Shown here piece by piece: positions 44,633-55,800 of a stretch of 64,000 nt of DNA (its first letter is position 1; every line of letters begins with the position of its first letter). Origin of the DNA: Stictocephala bisonia (Eukaryota > Arthropoda > Insecta > Hemiptera > Membracidae); assembly GCA_035578905.1 (NCBI GenBank), contig JAQJVL010000003.1, positions 10,530,159 through 10,594,158 on the forward strand, in the 5' to 3' direction. The position numbers were made by a program, and so were the translations under genes. The notes beneath the pieces are model-generated. The model worked only from the letters and a program-made list of their open reading frames with translations, was not told the origin of the DNA and made no database searches.

Positions 44633-44974
44633 ATTTGTTTAAATTTATTCAAAAAAATTTGATCGTTTTTCCCAAAACTCCAAGATTTTTTAAAAAGATT
44701 TTAAAGGCAATCTTTGTTGAAGTAAATGTTACATCTGTTTGCCAACCTATGGATCAAGGTATACTTGAGGCATTGAAGAAAAAATACACATGCCATCTTT
44801 TGAGCTGCTTCACTGGGACTATTGAAAATGATATCAACATTGTGAAGAAATTAAAAAAAAAAAAAAAAAAAACTGATGACAAAGAATATTGCAGCTGACA
44901 ACTAAGAATCTGTTTCTTTGTTGGAGAAAATTCCTGGATGTGACAATGCCACCAATTAAGATATGCCATCAATA

Positions 44975-45065
44975 CCGCTGCACGTGTATGAGTAGGCAGG
45001 ACACCACTGCAGGTGTATGGGTGCGCGAGTCACCACCGCATGTGTATGCTACAATGCATGTACAA
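44975..45065. repeat. Diverged minisatellite patch
   Basis: Two or three weak units (CACGTGTATGAGTAGGCAGG, CAGGTGTATGGGTGCGCGAG) are in GGG orientation inside the pogo element. Confidence 0.6.
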
Positions 45066-46110
45066 TGCTATATCTCTCACCCACCTAGTACAACCATAAG
45101 CCATCTTGCTACCTTCTTAGACCAAATGGATGACCATACACATAATACAACACACATGATTTGCCCTAGATAAAGAAGTTACTGATGACGATATTGCTTC
45201 AACAGTATTAAAACAACACAAAAGAAAAGGGAGAAGATGATGATCCAGAAAAAACGAGACATCGCAGCCAGAAAACGGGCTCAACACCCCAGACAAACCA
45301 ATGTCAAAAACTTGTTCTGTAAAATGTAATTCTGTAGGTATACAATTGGTATTTTAATCTTTCTTTACAAGGTTTCTATATTACAATAACTAATCACTGT
45401 TCTTTAAAAGTAAAAGAGTATTTTGCTCAAAGTTAATTTTGTTAATATGCTTTGTTTATGTTTAACATACTATTTTTTTATTAAAGTTTAATTCCTGTAT
45501 GTCTGTAAAAAGGTACTATATACAACACTATAATTTTCTAAAACTGATTTTAATTATTTACTCCTTCATAATATGAAATTACTGAACCTAGAGTATAATG
45601 CATTGCACTATCAAGTATTTAATAACATAATGAGTGTACATATTTCTGTCCTTTTTAAATGTCTGTATTTCTGAAATTCTGCACAACCGGTCACCACATT
45701 AGTCCGAATTACTGAGAGTTTACTGTAATTCAAAATAATTTTAAACAACTAAGTCACTTTGGTGTCAAAAGCTTTCCATTCTATTATTACTGAGTTCCTC
45801 AATCACTACTGAGGCCATTAAAATGTTCAAATAACCTGACTGACAATATTGTTATAAATGAAGGTAGCTAACTGAAGTATGTTTAATTAGTTGATGTATA
45901 ATAAACATTTAACATCACTCATAGATTACAATATACTATTACTTTCCTGCAATAACAAGTTTATTTATGTAATTCTACATATTTTTACCACAGATTGAGG
46001 TAAATACTTATTTTATGGTAAAAATCTGATTTTTTACATAAATATATGTTGTAGTTCAGTGGTGAAATGTAAAAAAAGTCTATCATCAGAGCATTGGGTT
46101 ATTACAAAAC

Positions 46111-46265
46111 CTTCACTAGAGGCTCCTTGTGGGCGATGCAGTCTTCAATATATGGCTGAGCCTTGTCTGTGTCCACACATAGCATCATCTCCTGCTGACA
46201 GTGAAGGGTGTCCAGAAATTCATCAGAGTCTGTCACTTCTTTTATCATCTCTGCTATTGTTGTAT
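46111..46265 (-). CDS. Vps33A: VPS33A exon
   Basis: The acceptor is tgggttgtag and the donor GTTTTG. It reads [18 protein letters not shown], then [20 protein letters not shown] and IAHKEPLVK, matching vertebrate TSIAELIKDVT and YIEDCIAQKHSLIK. It ends on a codon boundary. Confidence 0.95.
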
Positions 46266-46411
46266 CTACAACCCACGTAACAATGATAAAAACATTTATC
46301 TTAACAAGATTATTTAGGAAACTATATTACATATTTGTTACGTTAAATACATGGTAATTTTCAATAAGTAATTACAACCCTCTACAATAAGTAAACAATC
46401 ATCTAATTGTA

Positions 46412-47145
46412 CGAGGGCTGTTCGGAAAGTAACCTCCATTTGCTCACTGTGGGGGAAGTAGAAGGGGTAGGGCCGCCATATTGCGCTGGAAAGCACATCA
46501 GGTCAGTGGGCGTCCAGCTGTATTAGAGTGAAGGTTGTCCTAGCATTAGTTTGTTTTCAGTCACTTGTCGAAATGAGTGTTGCAATAAAAATTCCTGCCA
46601 AGTGTGAAGTGCATTCTGTCATTCAATTTTTCATAGCTAAACAGTATTAGGCAGCAACAATTCATACAGAAATTTGTGCTTTGTATTGGTAAAATTTAAT
46701 GAGTGTTTAAAGTAGCAGAACAAATGTCAATGATGAAGAAAGATGTGGCAGGCCGTCTATGGTCACTGATGATCTGGTTGAGAAAATCCACAAAAAGTTT
46801 GTGACAACCGTCGCTTCACCATCTCAGAACTTTCGTAAGAATTTCCGCACATTTCCAGGACTCTTTTGTAGTGACTTTAGGCTACCGAAAGCTCGATGAG
46901 TACCAAATATTCTTTCAGAAAACCACAAAACTTGAATAACAGAACACACTTCACACTTGGTGTGAATTTTTATTGCAGCACTCATTTCGACAAGCGACTG
47001 AAAAAAACTAGCGCTAGAACAACCTTCACTCTAATACGGCTGGATGCCCACTGACCTGCCATGCACGCCAGTGCAAGATGGCGGCCCTACCCTCTCTACT
47101 TCCCCCGCAGTGAGCAAAAGGATGTTAATTTCCGAACGGCCCTTG
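46412..47145 (+). mobile_element. Mariner-derived foldback element
   Basis: TA flanks the inverted ends CGAGGGCTGTTCGGAAAGTA and (complement) CAAGGGCCGTTCGGAAATTA. The inverted similarity goes ~190 bp inward and includes the start codon region. The left half still encodes MSVAIKIPAKCEVHSVIQFF and then VNDEERCGRPSMVTDDLVEK, a mariner N-terminal domain. The right half holds an inverted copy of the 5' region, so the catalytic part is gone. It lies just beside a VPS33A exon (47158-47318). Confidence 0.82.
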
Positions 47146-47157
47146 TAATTGACTTAC

Positions 47158-47318
47158 GTGTAGCAAGGGACTTCTTGGTGGCCAGCATGTGTGGCAGACG
47201 AGCAACAAACTGCTTCATCTCTTGAATAGTTTTCTCTCCATGCCTCTCCTCTAACTGTGAAGAGATCAGTTTTGCTTTCTTACTAAGTGCTGGTCCAACA
47301 GCATTAAAATTTTTATCT
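47158..47318 (-). CDS. Vps33A: VPS33A exon
   Basis: The acceptor is ctgttgcag and the donor GTAAGT. It reads DKNFNAVGPALSKKAKLIS, then LEERHGEKTI, MKQFVARLPHM and KKSLAT, closely parallel to vertebrate DKNFNAVGSVLSKKAK and IKQFVSQLPHM. It ends one base into a histidine codon completed by the next exon. Confidence 0.95.
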
Positions 47319-47329
47319 CTGCAACAGTT

Positions 47330-47985
47330 TACTAATTTTAAATAAAAATACAGAATTTTGTTTGATATTTATGTCACCATTATTGACAAATAATTAATTA
47401 AGAAAAGTCAATCACATTTCCTAAAGTAAAAACTAAATCTATAGTACAAAAACTGGTCTCAAATTAAAAATAATGTAATGGTCTAATGTAATTTAACAGT
47501 TTGAAAACTAAACAAAACATCCACAAGAAATCTGGTCACCTTTATAGTTACCAACAGAAATAGATTTAATAATTTTAAATAAAAGATAATCATTTTTTGG
47601 AGCCATAATTTTTGTTCTTCACGGCAACCTATTGACATTTAAATATTAGACTTTAGAAGGATTTTCTTTGTTATTGCCAAACCTTCTTTACTAGACAGGG
47701 TGCGTTTAATTCTATTGTGAGAGTAATCATAAATTAACTGTGTGTATCGCAGTTGAGTTTAAGGAGTTCTGCCAATTAGATTTTAATAACTGGATATTTA
47801 TGAGGTTTAGATAGGTTTAGATTATGAGTTCTTACTTTTTGATCAGCTTAGGAGTTCAGCTTGTATCTTAGTTAGTTTAATTTTAGACAAATTTTAATCT
47901 AGATACCAATTTTGGTATCTAATATACTCTGAATAAAACGTATATGAGCAAATATTGGAAATAGTATAAGATAACAACAATTCAT
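47330..47985. other. VPS33A intron, no gene seen
   Basis: AT-rich intron with no recognised element. Confidence 0.5.
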
Positions 47986-47989
47986 AGAT

Positions 47990-49490
47990 CGTAAATCCAA
48001 TATAAAATTTATTTTTCAATGTAACACAAACGTTTTCGAAAGCAAAGCTTCCATCTTCAGGTTATGTGTAAATAAAAATTATTATTTTGTACAACTAGAA
48101 AAACATATAAATGAAAAACATCTGACTATTTAACAAAATTTAAATGGCTATTTAACAAAAATATAAATAAATTTAAATAAATAATTAATTTATTTAAATT
48201 TATTTAAATAACTAAATTTAAATAAATTAATTATTTAATTTATTTATTTAAACTCATTCTAATTCATGCATTTAAGAATTTAGGCTTGACTATCTGTTTA
48301 AGTAATGAAACATTGTGTTTTGAAAAATTATGACTATTGTCTATGCAATGGGCAGTTATAGCAGATTTTTCTCTTCTGTTGTATTTAAAATGGGCTTGAT
48401 GTTCACTGAACCTTTTGTTGATAGTTCTTTTAGTTTGACCTATGTATACCATATCGCAATCATTGCATTTTATTTTGTATATGCCAGATTGAGAATCTTT
48501 TTCAACTTTATCTTTAGGGTTACCTACTTTATTTTTTAATTTATTAGTGGATTTAAATGATATCTTAGATTTCATATTCTTGTTAACTATTTTTTGTACA
48601 TTTCTTGAAATGTTTGAGTATGTGCCACTAAGCCATTTTTCACCTTCACTTTTTATGTTAAATAAAGTTGTTCGGTTTCGTTTTTCATGTTTTTTCTTTG
48701 CTTTTCTTAACATGTTATAAACCAATGATTCATTGAAACCGTTAAAAATTCCAACATCTTTTATGTATTCTAACTCTTGATAATATCTGGTAGCAGTTAA
48801 AGGTGTATTCAAAAGTCTGAATATTAATGAATTGAAAACAGCTCTTTTTTGTTCAACTGGATGAAACGAGTCATTTACTATATATCTATCAGTATGAGTT
48901 GGTTTTCTATATATATCAAATTCTAAATTGACATTATTTCTGAGGACTAATAAATCTAGGAAAGCAAGTTTCTTATCCAGTTCTATTTCGTGAGTAAACT
49001 TTATACTAGGGTAAATATTATTGATTTTGTTCATAAAAACATTTAAGTTTTCTTTTTTGCTAAAACAACAAAGACATCATCAACATATCTTATCCATACA
49101 CTTGGAAAATAACTAAATGATTGTTTTGCAAATTTTTCGAAATGGCTCATAAAAATATTAGCTACCAGGCAAGATAGTGGATTACCCATACTTACACCAT
49201 CAGTTTGTGCATAGTATTTATTGTTGAACGAGAATGTATTCTGATTCATGCAGATTTTGATAAGTTCCATATATTCTTTTGTTTCATTCTTGGGTATATT
49301 GATGTTATAAAGCCATTCTGTTTTCAATTCATTAATATTCAGACTTTTGAATACACCTTTAACTGCTACCAGATATTATCAAGAGTTAGAATACATAAAA
49401 GATGTTGCAATTTTTAACGGTTTCAATGAATCATTGGTTTATAACATGTTAAGAAAAGCAAAGAAAAAAACATTCCTGTTTACAATATTG
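47990..49490 (-). mobile_element. Penelope-like element with inverted 5' piece
   Basis: The minus-strand coding region 49327-48264 is followed by a 3' end at 48030-48065 that contains CTGAAGATGGAAGC and CTTTCGAAAACG, the terminal motif of PLEs. At the other end, 49347-49480 is an inverted copy of 48700-48830 from inside the coding region. The element abuts pogo sequence starting by about 49490, which has lost its left end. Confidence 0.8.
48264..49327 (-). pseudogene. Penelope-like RT and GIY-YIG endonuclease
   Basis: 49327-49043 carries RT motifs: FSFNNKYYAQTDGVSMGNPL and IRYVDDVFVVL (catalytic Asp pair). After a frameshift near 49040, 49034-48264 has LAFLDLLVLRNN, FDIYRKPTHTDRYI, then the GIY-YIG domain SGIYKIKCNDCDMVYIGQTK with R-TINKRFSEH and a C-terminal HNFSKHNVSLL. 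RT plus C-terminal GIY-YIG defines Penelope-like retroelements. The N-terminal part is missing. Confidence 0.93.
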
Positions 49491-51339
49491 TATGCTTACA
49501 ACTTCAAACATTCAGTTGGAGTTGTTAGTCTATGCCGAGTAATTGTTGTGCTGTGTTGTTTTAAAAAACTGTTCTGTTTTAATTCTTTAATTATGGTGCT
49601 AAGCGCAAGCGAGTTGTTGTTTATTTGAAAACAAAGTTCAATGCATTACAAAGGTTGGGTAAGAGAGAGTCTATAAAAAAAGTTGCCACTGATCTCGGTG
49701 TAGGAGAAGTGACAGTAGGAGACTGGAGACGAAAACGGCAAGATATAGAAAAGTGGATATCTCAAAGTGTCACTGGAGATAGTGATTTAACTAGAAAAAC
49801 TATTAAGAAAGGAGACTTTAAGAAGACATCTGAGGCTTTGTATTTATGGTTCTCACAAATTCGAGCAACAGGAAGTCCGGTAAGTGGTCCTATCTTACAA
49901 ACTAAGGCTATAGATTTCCATAAGAAATTATGATGGCGATGAACATTTTACAGCTAGCGATGGCTGGTTGAATAGATGGAAAAAAGTATGGGATAAGACA
50001 ACTAAACATTGTTAGCAAAAAGCTTTCAGCAGATGTTAGTGAGATTGCTGCATTTCAAAGGTCCATTACAGAATTAATTTTGAAAAACGGACTGACATCT
50101 GACCAAGTTTTTAACTGCGATGAGACAGGACTTAAATCCAAAGCTGAACATTCTGCTCCAGGCTTTAAAAAAAGTAAGGAAAGGGTAACCATTCTTCTAA
50201 GTTTAAATGCTTCAGTGTCGTTAAAACTAAGGCCCTTGCTGATTGGAAAAACAAAGAAACCAAAAGCATTCAAAAACCTAAATATGGAATACTTACCAAC
50301 TATGTACCAAAACTAAAAAAGCGCATGGATGATGGAAACATATTTAAGGAGTAGTATTTCGGTGAATTTGTTCCTGTAGTTAAGTCCTTTTTAAGAACTA
50401 AAATTCTTCCAACAAAAACTGTCTTAGTATTAGACAACGCTACAACACATCCGGATGTTGAGGAACTAACAATCGGTAACATAAAGGCCTTATTCCTACC
50501 ACCAATTGTTACGTCCCTTATTCAGCCCCTTGACCAAGGGGTTATAGAAAATTTTAAGCGGAACTATCGGAAAAGCTACTGCAACACCTGATTTTAAAAC
50601 TGGATGAAGGAAAGACAGTCGAAGAAATACTTTAACAAATTAATGTCAAAGATGCTGTTTATTGGAGTGCTACAGCTTGGGATAAAATCAAAAACTAAAT
50701 AATTCAAAGATCATGGAGAAAACTGTTTGACATAGATAAGGCAGATCACATGTTAGTTCCAGCACAAAATCAAAATGAAATTACAGATTTAGTTCAACAT
50801 GCAAATGAACTTTCTGTTGAGTCCCCTATCAACAGTTTAGACATTGAAGAATGGTTTAATGGGGATGAGCAGTTTCAGCTAACAGACGATGTTATTGTAG
50901 ATATGGTTGACAATCCCAAAACTGATGACGATGAAGACTCATGTGAAATGATCCAAAAAATATCCCACAGTGATGATTTGAAGGCAATCGAGGCTGCTCT
51001 GGCTTATACTGAACAACAAGCAGAATGTACGCCGCAAGACATATTATCATTAGCGTGTTGGCATAACATTGATAGAGGAAAAAAACTTTCTCAAAAATCG
51101 ATCAAATAATTATTTTGTAAATAGTGTGACTATATTAATAAAATATATTGTTTTATTTTACTTTAACTTCTATACTGTATATCATATTAATCCTGTAAAC
51201 TAACTGTCAATTAAACTGTTTACAAATGTCGAAGTTTGGTTTACTCATTTCTATTGTTAGACGGTTCCGTATTATCCGAGTTTTTTCGTATACTAGGGGC
51301 TCTCGGTCCTGGTTAACTCGGATAATCGGGAGTCTACTG
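49491..51339 (+). mobile_element. Second pogo/Tigger element, left end lost
   Basis: The right end reads GGATAATCGGGAGTCTACTG up to 51339, followed by TA: the complement of a Tigger-type TIR. The left TIR is absent because sequence joins the inverted PLE fragment at about 49490. Confidence 0.8.
49593..51109 (+). pseudogene. pogo/Tigger transposase, broken
   Basis: A start at 49593 needs one shift to read AKRKRVVVYLKTKFNALQRL, then VATDLGVGEVTVGDWRRKRQ (first HTH), EALYLWFSQIRATGSPVSGP (second HTH), FNCDETGLKSKAEH (first catalytic Asp), LVLDNATTHP near 50430 (second Asp), LPPIVTSLIQPLDQGVIENF near 50500, and an acidic C-terminal tail to 51109. Stops and shifts break it at about 49930, 50315 and 50590. 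This is the DDE_1 (jerky/pogo) family. Confidence 0.88.
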
Positions 51340-51563
51340 TAATGTGAATTATTTTTGGATTATAATTGCAGATTTAGTTTGTTAAAATATAATTAAACAA
51401 AAAATTTGTCTTACAAAGTAAGCTTAAGCATAATGACTTCTTATTGCTGTGTTGAAAATTTTACATAGGTCATCTAAAGTCTTCAAAACATTTAACATAC
51501 AATATTTCAATATGGAAAATTTATAGTGATTTGGTAAAATGTGAGTAAAACATGTTTTGCTAC

Positions 51564-51684
51564 CTTATTTCAGCAAACAGCTGATCTCCTGAATTGAGGA
51601 CAATCTTTTTCTTGTCATGAATCATATCATTAGGAGTTTCATCGTCTGACTGAGTGAATCTATGGGCAGGTACATGAACCGTTG
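51564..51684 (-). CDS. Vps33A: VPS33A exon
   Basis: The acceptor tttactttccag precedes 51684 and the donor is GTAGCA. It reads TVHVPAHRFTQSDDETPND and then KKKIVLNSGDQLFAEI plus two bases. The end matches vertebrate KKLQLNSAEELYAEIR; the middle is the variable charged linker. Confidence 0.93.
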
Positions 51685-51959
51685 CTGGAAAGTAAATTGT
51701 GATACAAATAACAAAACTTAATAATGGCCCCATAGAAAAAAATGATTTTTTATATTTATACAAGTTCGACTTCAATAAATTACTATCATATATGTGCTAA
51801 AACAAACTTAATACAATAGGTTAAACAAAAAATTTTTTTTTATTTTTAATTGAAAAAAGCGATTGATCTCCTTTTTGTTCACTCTGCCCATTCCCATCTC
51901 TGCGGGGAACTTATCAGATAGGGTAAGCTGGAGAACCAGTACAGTACAACATGAATATT

Positions 51960-52250
51960 ATTGATAAAAACTAACAGTCAAAACAGGATTTGAATCTGTG
52001 CTATCTCTAACTCAGGTTCAAAGTTACCTTAGATCACTCCGCCACTGGCTCTCGCTACCACACAAACTCCTGCCACATATTGGCTGTTAATTTGTCATTG
52101 GGCTATTAATTAATGAAACTTTCTAAGGAATAGTCGGCCTTATTTTGTAACAATGACTACATTCGCTCATCAACACTCATCCCACTCATTCGAAATCCAT
52201 ATTCGCCCATATCTTGACGATCGGCGTCTTACAAATAAATAAATACTTCT
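51960..52250. mobile_element. SINE with oppositely oriented tRNA-like head
   Basis: 52078-52245 repeats the SINE body on the + strand (GGGCTATTAATTAATGA, AGGAATAGTCGGCC, AATAAATA tail). Just before it, 51965-52060 read on the minus strand looks tRNA-like: AGTGGCGGAGTGATCTAAGG (A box) and GATTCAAATCCTG (B box), of Leu/Ser type. Head and body thus point opposite ways, so this may be two joined fragments. Confidence 0.55.
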
Positions 52251-52259
52251 TTCTAAATC

Positions 52260-53300
52260 TTTAATCTGTATTCCCACTCAATTATGGTTTGAAACATGTG
52301 TATTTAATAATGTCACAGCCGCTTAAGTTTTTTGGGCAGCTCTCATATCTTTATTTACTTTTTTATAGACAAGCAGACCTCAAATTTAATGTTCTACTCA
52401 AGCATGTCTTGAAACATTGTGCTTTCCTAAATTGTTTTCAGGACAGTACAGCCTATTTTGTACAGCCTTTAATACAAAACCTGAATCCCAATCGAAAAAG
52501 TTAGAATAATTAATTAGTTATATAATTGTAGCCCACCTTATTGACTCACTTTTGATGCACCTTAATTATTTTAAAAACACTTAATACTTTTTGTATTTAT
52601 CAACAACAAACACCAAAAAAAGGTATATAATGCGTGATACATAAAGTAAATATTCATGAAAGTATATGTGGTATTGAGGTGCATTATCACCAACAAAATT
52701 CAGTATTATTTAAAACTAGTTTTAGTTTTAATAATTTGTTAATATCCAAATTACATTATTAACAGAATTTATAAAAACAAGAAAAAAATCAGAATATTCT
52801 AAATAATTAACGATAACAAGTAAGCATAATAATAACACAATGAAAAACAATTATTGACACTATGTATGCAAAAGAATTAATGGTCAAATAACAGGAATTA
52901 CACACAGAGGAAACTTAAAACAACACAAAAACACTGAGAGCACTACAATACATTCTATTAATAAAGCTTACCAAGCAACTCTTCAAAGGGCTCCAGGGAT
53001 GATACTGGGGAAAGTAGTTTCATTATTATATCTTTTATAACTGCTAATAAATAGTTGGTTTTTGTGTTTAAAATATTTGCTAGTTAACCGACAAAAATAT
53101 CTATGAGAAATTGCCAAGAAACCCCTATTCATTCAATGCATAGAAATACTAGGCGGTTGCTTACAAATATTTTTAATTATTGGAAATATTTCATTAGGCT
53201 CATGTTTGGGCATCAAATAGTAAAAATTTCCTCCGGCTTGAGTATAGCAAGGCTTGGTTTGAATTTTCAGAACACCTCATCAAATAAAACTTACTTCTTA
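52260..53300. other. VPS33A intron, no gene seen
   Basis: AT-rich; no recognised coding or repeat structure. Confidence 0.45.
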
Positions 53301-53303
53301 GTA

Positions 53304-54192
53304 TGTGTATCCAGCTTCAGATGATGCCGACCGCACAGTGTCTGTCATACACAAGTCTGGCCAGTCTCCAATAGGTTGGATCAGTACTCATCTAAGTGTT
53401 CAATTGGGTTGGAGTCTCTTCTTCAGCTCATCTCTAACATCCAAATGTTTTGTACAGTGTAGAAAGATGTGTTGCAGGGTTTCTTCCTCAACTTGACATG
53501 CAAGACACAGGGGCAACTCGGTGAGTTGAAAGCAGAAGAGGTAGGACTGGGTAACTATGTGTCCTGTTCTGGCTATTGATGTGAATGATGACACGGATCT
53601 GGGTAAGTTTTTTCGATTTTTATATTGTTAGGTTCCTTTAGGAGATCATAGAGATGGCGGCCAGTCTGTTCATCATTCCACGTCTCCACCCATCTATGTT
53701 TTAGAATTTTATGGGATATGGCTATGCAGCTCGTTAGAGTTACTTTTTTAGAAGGAACAGGATGCATGGTGATGGCTGCTTTCGCAACTTTGTCAGCTTT
53801 TTCATATCCATGAAGCCAACAATGACCCGGTATCCATTGGAAGCAAATGTCTTTTTTCGGAGCCACGTTCAGGAGGTGATGAATCTCTTGAGTACTTTGA
53901 TAAAAACTGGAAGGCTTATAATGCATGAGGAGTTGTCTTGCACTTTTGGAGTCACTGAGGATGCATATTCTCCTGCATATGCTGTTGGCAACCAATGGAT
54001 TGATGGCGAGGAGCTCTGCATCGGTACTGGAGCTTGAATTTGCTGGAATGAAGAAAGTCTGGCAGGAATGAACCACAAAATAACCAGCTCTGGACTTCAG
54101 TTCAATTGGATCCAATGATCAATCTTATAGTGGTCACGATAGCTGGAAAGTATAACTTCTAGAGTAGCAGTTCTTTGTACTAGTTCATAATC
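53304..54192 (-). pseudogene. Outer LINE: RNase H and C-terminal knuckle
   Basis: From 54192 downward: EVILSSYRDHYKIDHWI, where the first RNase H strand (normally YTDGS) is degraded, then RAGYFVVHSC, SSTDAELLAINPLVANS, ILSDSKSARQLLMH, FQWIPGHCWLHGYEKADKVA, all RNase H motifs. 53594-53400 adds LCLACQVEEETLQHIFLHC, the C-terminal zinc knuckle. This continues the protein of 58684-59730 across the inserted LINE. Confidence 0.85.
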
Positions 54193-54280
54193 ATTTTTGG
54201 TTGTTGTTTTTTTTTTTTTTTTTTTTTTTTAAATCCTCCCACTGGAAGCGCATCTGCGCCATGGTCGTCATGTTATTGGC

Positions 54281-55500
54281 CTATCCATCTTCAAAATATT
54301 CTTCCACAGAATAATATGGCCTCTTCAATAGGTGCTCTTTGAATTTATCCTTGAATTTATCCATATCTTCGATGCTTCTGACCTCAGGTGGTGCTGAGTT
54401 GAAGATCTTGCTACATAAATATTTAGGGCCACCTTTTGCCAGGCTAGAGCTTACTTGGGGCATATGAACGTTTTTTCTCTGTCGTGTTGAATAGCTATGA
54501 AAGGCTTGATTTCTCTTGAATACTTCTGGTTTTCTTTTGACCATCACAACAGATTCTAGTATGAAAAGCGCTGGTACAGTAAGAATTTTGGCTTCAACAA
54601 ATAATGGTTTGCAATGGGCAAGATATGGTTCATTAAACATTAGCCTAATTACTCTTTTTTGCAACAGTAGAATGCGTTGCGCCATGGGACTGCTTCCCCA
54701 GAAGACAATACCATAATTTACAATGCTTTGGAAGCACCCAAAATAAACTTTCAATAATATGTTTATATCAACAACAGATTTAAGGCGTCGTACCATGTAA
54801 CAGACGGTTGTTAGTCGTGATGAAATATGTTGGATGTGCTGCTCCCATCTCAAGTCATTGCTGATGGTTAGGCCTAGGTATTTTATACAAGTGTCTATTG
54901 CAATAGTTGATCCTTCTAAACGTAGCAGGGGGTCAGAATCTGGTGTTTTTCTATTATGAAATTTCAATGCCTTTGTTTTTCCTCTATTTAATATTAATTT
55001 ATTTTCTTTACACCAATTGTTCATTTCATTTATGCCTTCTTGTGCTTGTAGCCTTAGTGCCTCACTGTCCTTGTCCTGTACCAGGTGGCTGACATCGTCT
55101 GCAGCCAAATTTTATCAGTCGATATACAATCAGGTAAATCATTCACATACAGTAAATACAGGATCGGGCCTAAATTCGAGCCTTGCGGTACGCCTGTGTT
55201 AACTGAAGTTGAGATGACAGAACGATAATGACGACTCAAACCATCCTGTCCTGAATGCCTAACACTAACAATTTGCTTCCTGTCACTCAAATATGAGGCT
55301 ATCCACCTTAGAGATTCATTTTTAATGCCCATCGTCTTCAACTTATTAAGAAGTATGTCATGAGAGATCAAGTCGAACGCCTTGGTCATGTCATAAAAAA
55401 TACATAACTGGTCTCCAACGATATCAAGATTTTCATACAAATTTATTAACAAGTCAAAAATTGCATCAATTTTACACATATTTCTCCTGAAGCCATATTG
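54281..55500 (-). pseudogene. Inner LINE ORF2: RT palm to C-terminus
   Basis: The protein resumes near 55500 with NLLNDKQYGFRRNMCKIDAI, then FYDMTKAFDLISHDILLNKL, YLSDRKQIVSVR, NTGVPQGSNLGPILYLLYVN. A one-base shift near 55090 splits the AADDVSHLV catalytic box. 55108-54281 continues to KYLGLTISNDLRWEQHI, VYFGCFQSIVNYGIVFWGSS, FHSYSTRQRKN and the C-terminus. This is a Jockey/CR1-like RT. Confidence 0.9.
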
Positions 55501-55683
55501 CTTATCGTTTAATAGGTTCTTGGTCTGTCAGTCTGTGAGATTTTATTGTTCTTTGATGCGAGCAGAGCTTTGTTACATCATAAGCCTTTGCAGCTCGGAT
55601 GACTTTCCTATATATCCTTTTGTAATTTTGAAAAAAGTTTATGAAACCTTCATTTAATGTGCGCTTTTTTATTTCTGAGTAAA
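55500..55683 (-). other. Foreign LINE linker fragment
   Basis: Between the minisatellite and the resumed RT, the frame reads KRTLNEGFINFFQNYKRIYR and KVIRAAKAYDVTKL, which is typical endonuclease-RT linker sequence (YKRIYRKVIRxAK) and out of place at this point. It came in with, or next to, the minisatellite, possibly by a template switch. Confidence 0.5.
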
Positions 55684-55792
55684 AACCCACCCGCCCACCC
55701 ATACACGTACTGTAGTATTGACTCACCCGCCCACCCATACACGTTCAGTGGTATTGACCCACCCACCCACCCATACACGTACAGTGGTACCA
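55684..55792. repeat. Minisatellite inserted in LINE ORF2
   Basis: Three units of the G-rich repeat (CCATACACGTACTGTAGTAT, CCATACACGTTCAGTGGTAT, CCATACACGTACAGTGGTAC) sit inside the RT coding region just after RRLLPFL and leave the frame open on the minus strand (repeating LYVYGWVGGSIP). Confidence 0.93.
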
Positions 55793-55800
55793 GAAAGGGT

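Larger units (their letters stand above)
43985..45330 (+). pseudogene. pogo transposase, central and C-terminal remnants
   Basis: It resumes with YQESDHPEVEEALFLWHEQ (the second HTH, EALYLWF), then FKQEIEGESEIL and LVDELVGKQLWN. After the 44509 insertion comes NVTSVCQPMDQGILEALKK, the conserved DDE_1 segment (NVTSxxQPMDQG). A charged tail follows at 45178-45310. Many stops are present. Confidence 0.75.
40931..45725 (+). mobile_element. pogo/Tigger element carrying nested insertions
   Basis: TA at 40929-40930 and 45726-45727 flank inverted ends CAGTATACTTGCTCTAACTC and (complement) CAGTAAACTCTCAGTAATTC. The transposase starts at ATG 41505 and resumes after 43985. Between these lies an RNase H LINE (about 41718-43984), itself split by a TIR element (41951-43401). 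A short GGGGCCGTCCCTAAATTACG element (about 44509) and a small minisatellite (44975-45065) interrupt the right half. Confidence 0.85.

Noticed and set aside
46412..47145. Functional mariner transposase
   Set aside because: Only the N-terminal domain remains; the rest is an inverted copy of the 5' end.
51960..52060. A functional tRNA gene
   Set aside because: A and B boxes are tRNA-like, but a clean acceptor stem is not seen and SINE sequence follows directly; better read as a SINE-type head or pseudogene.
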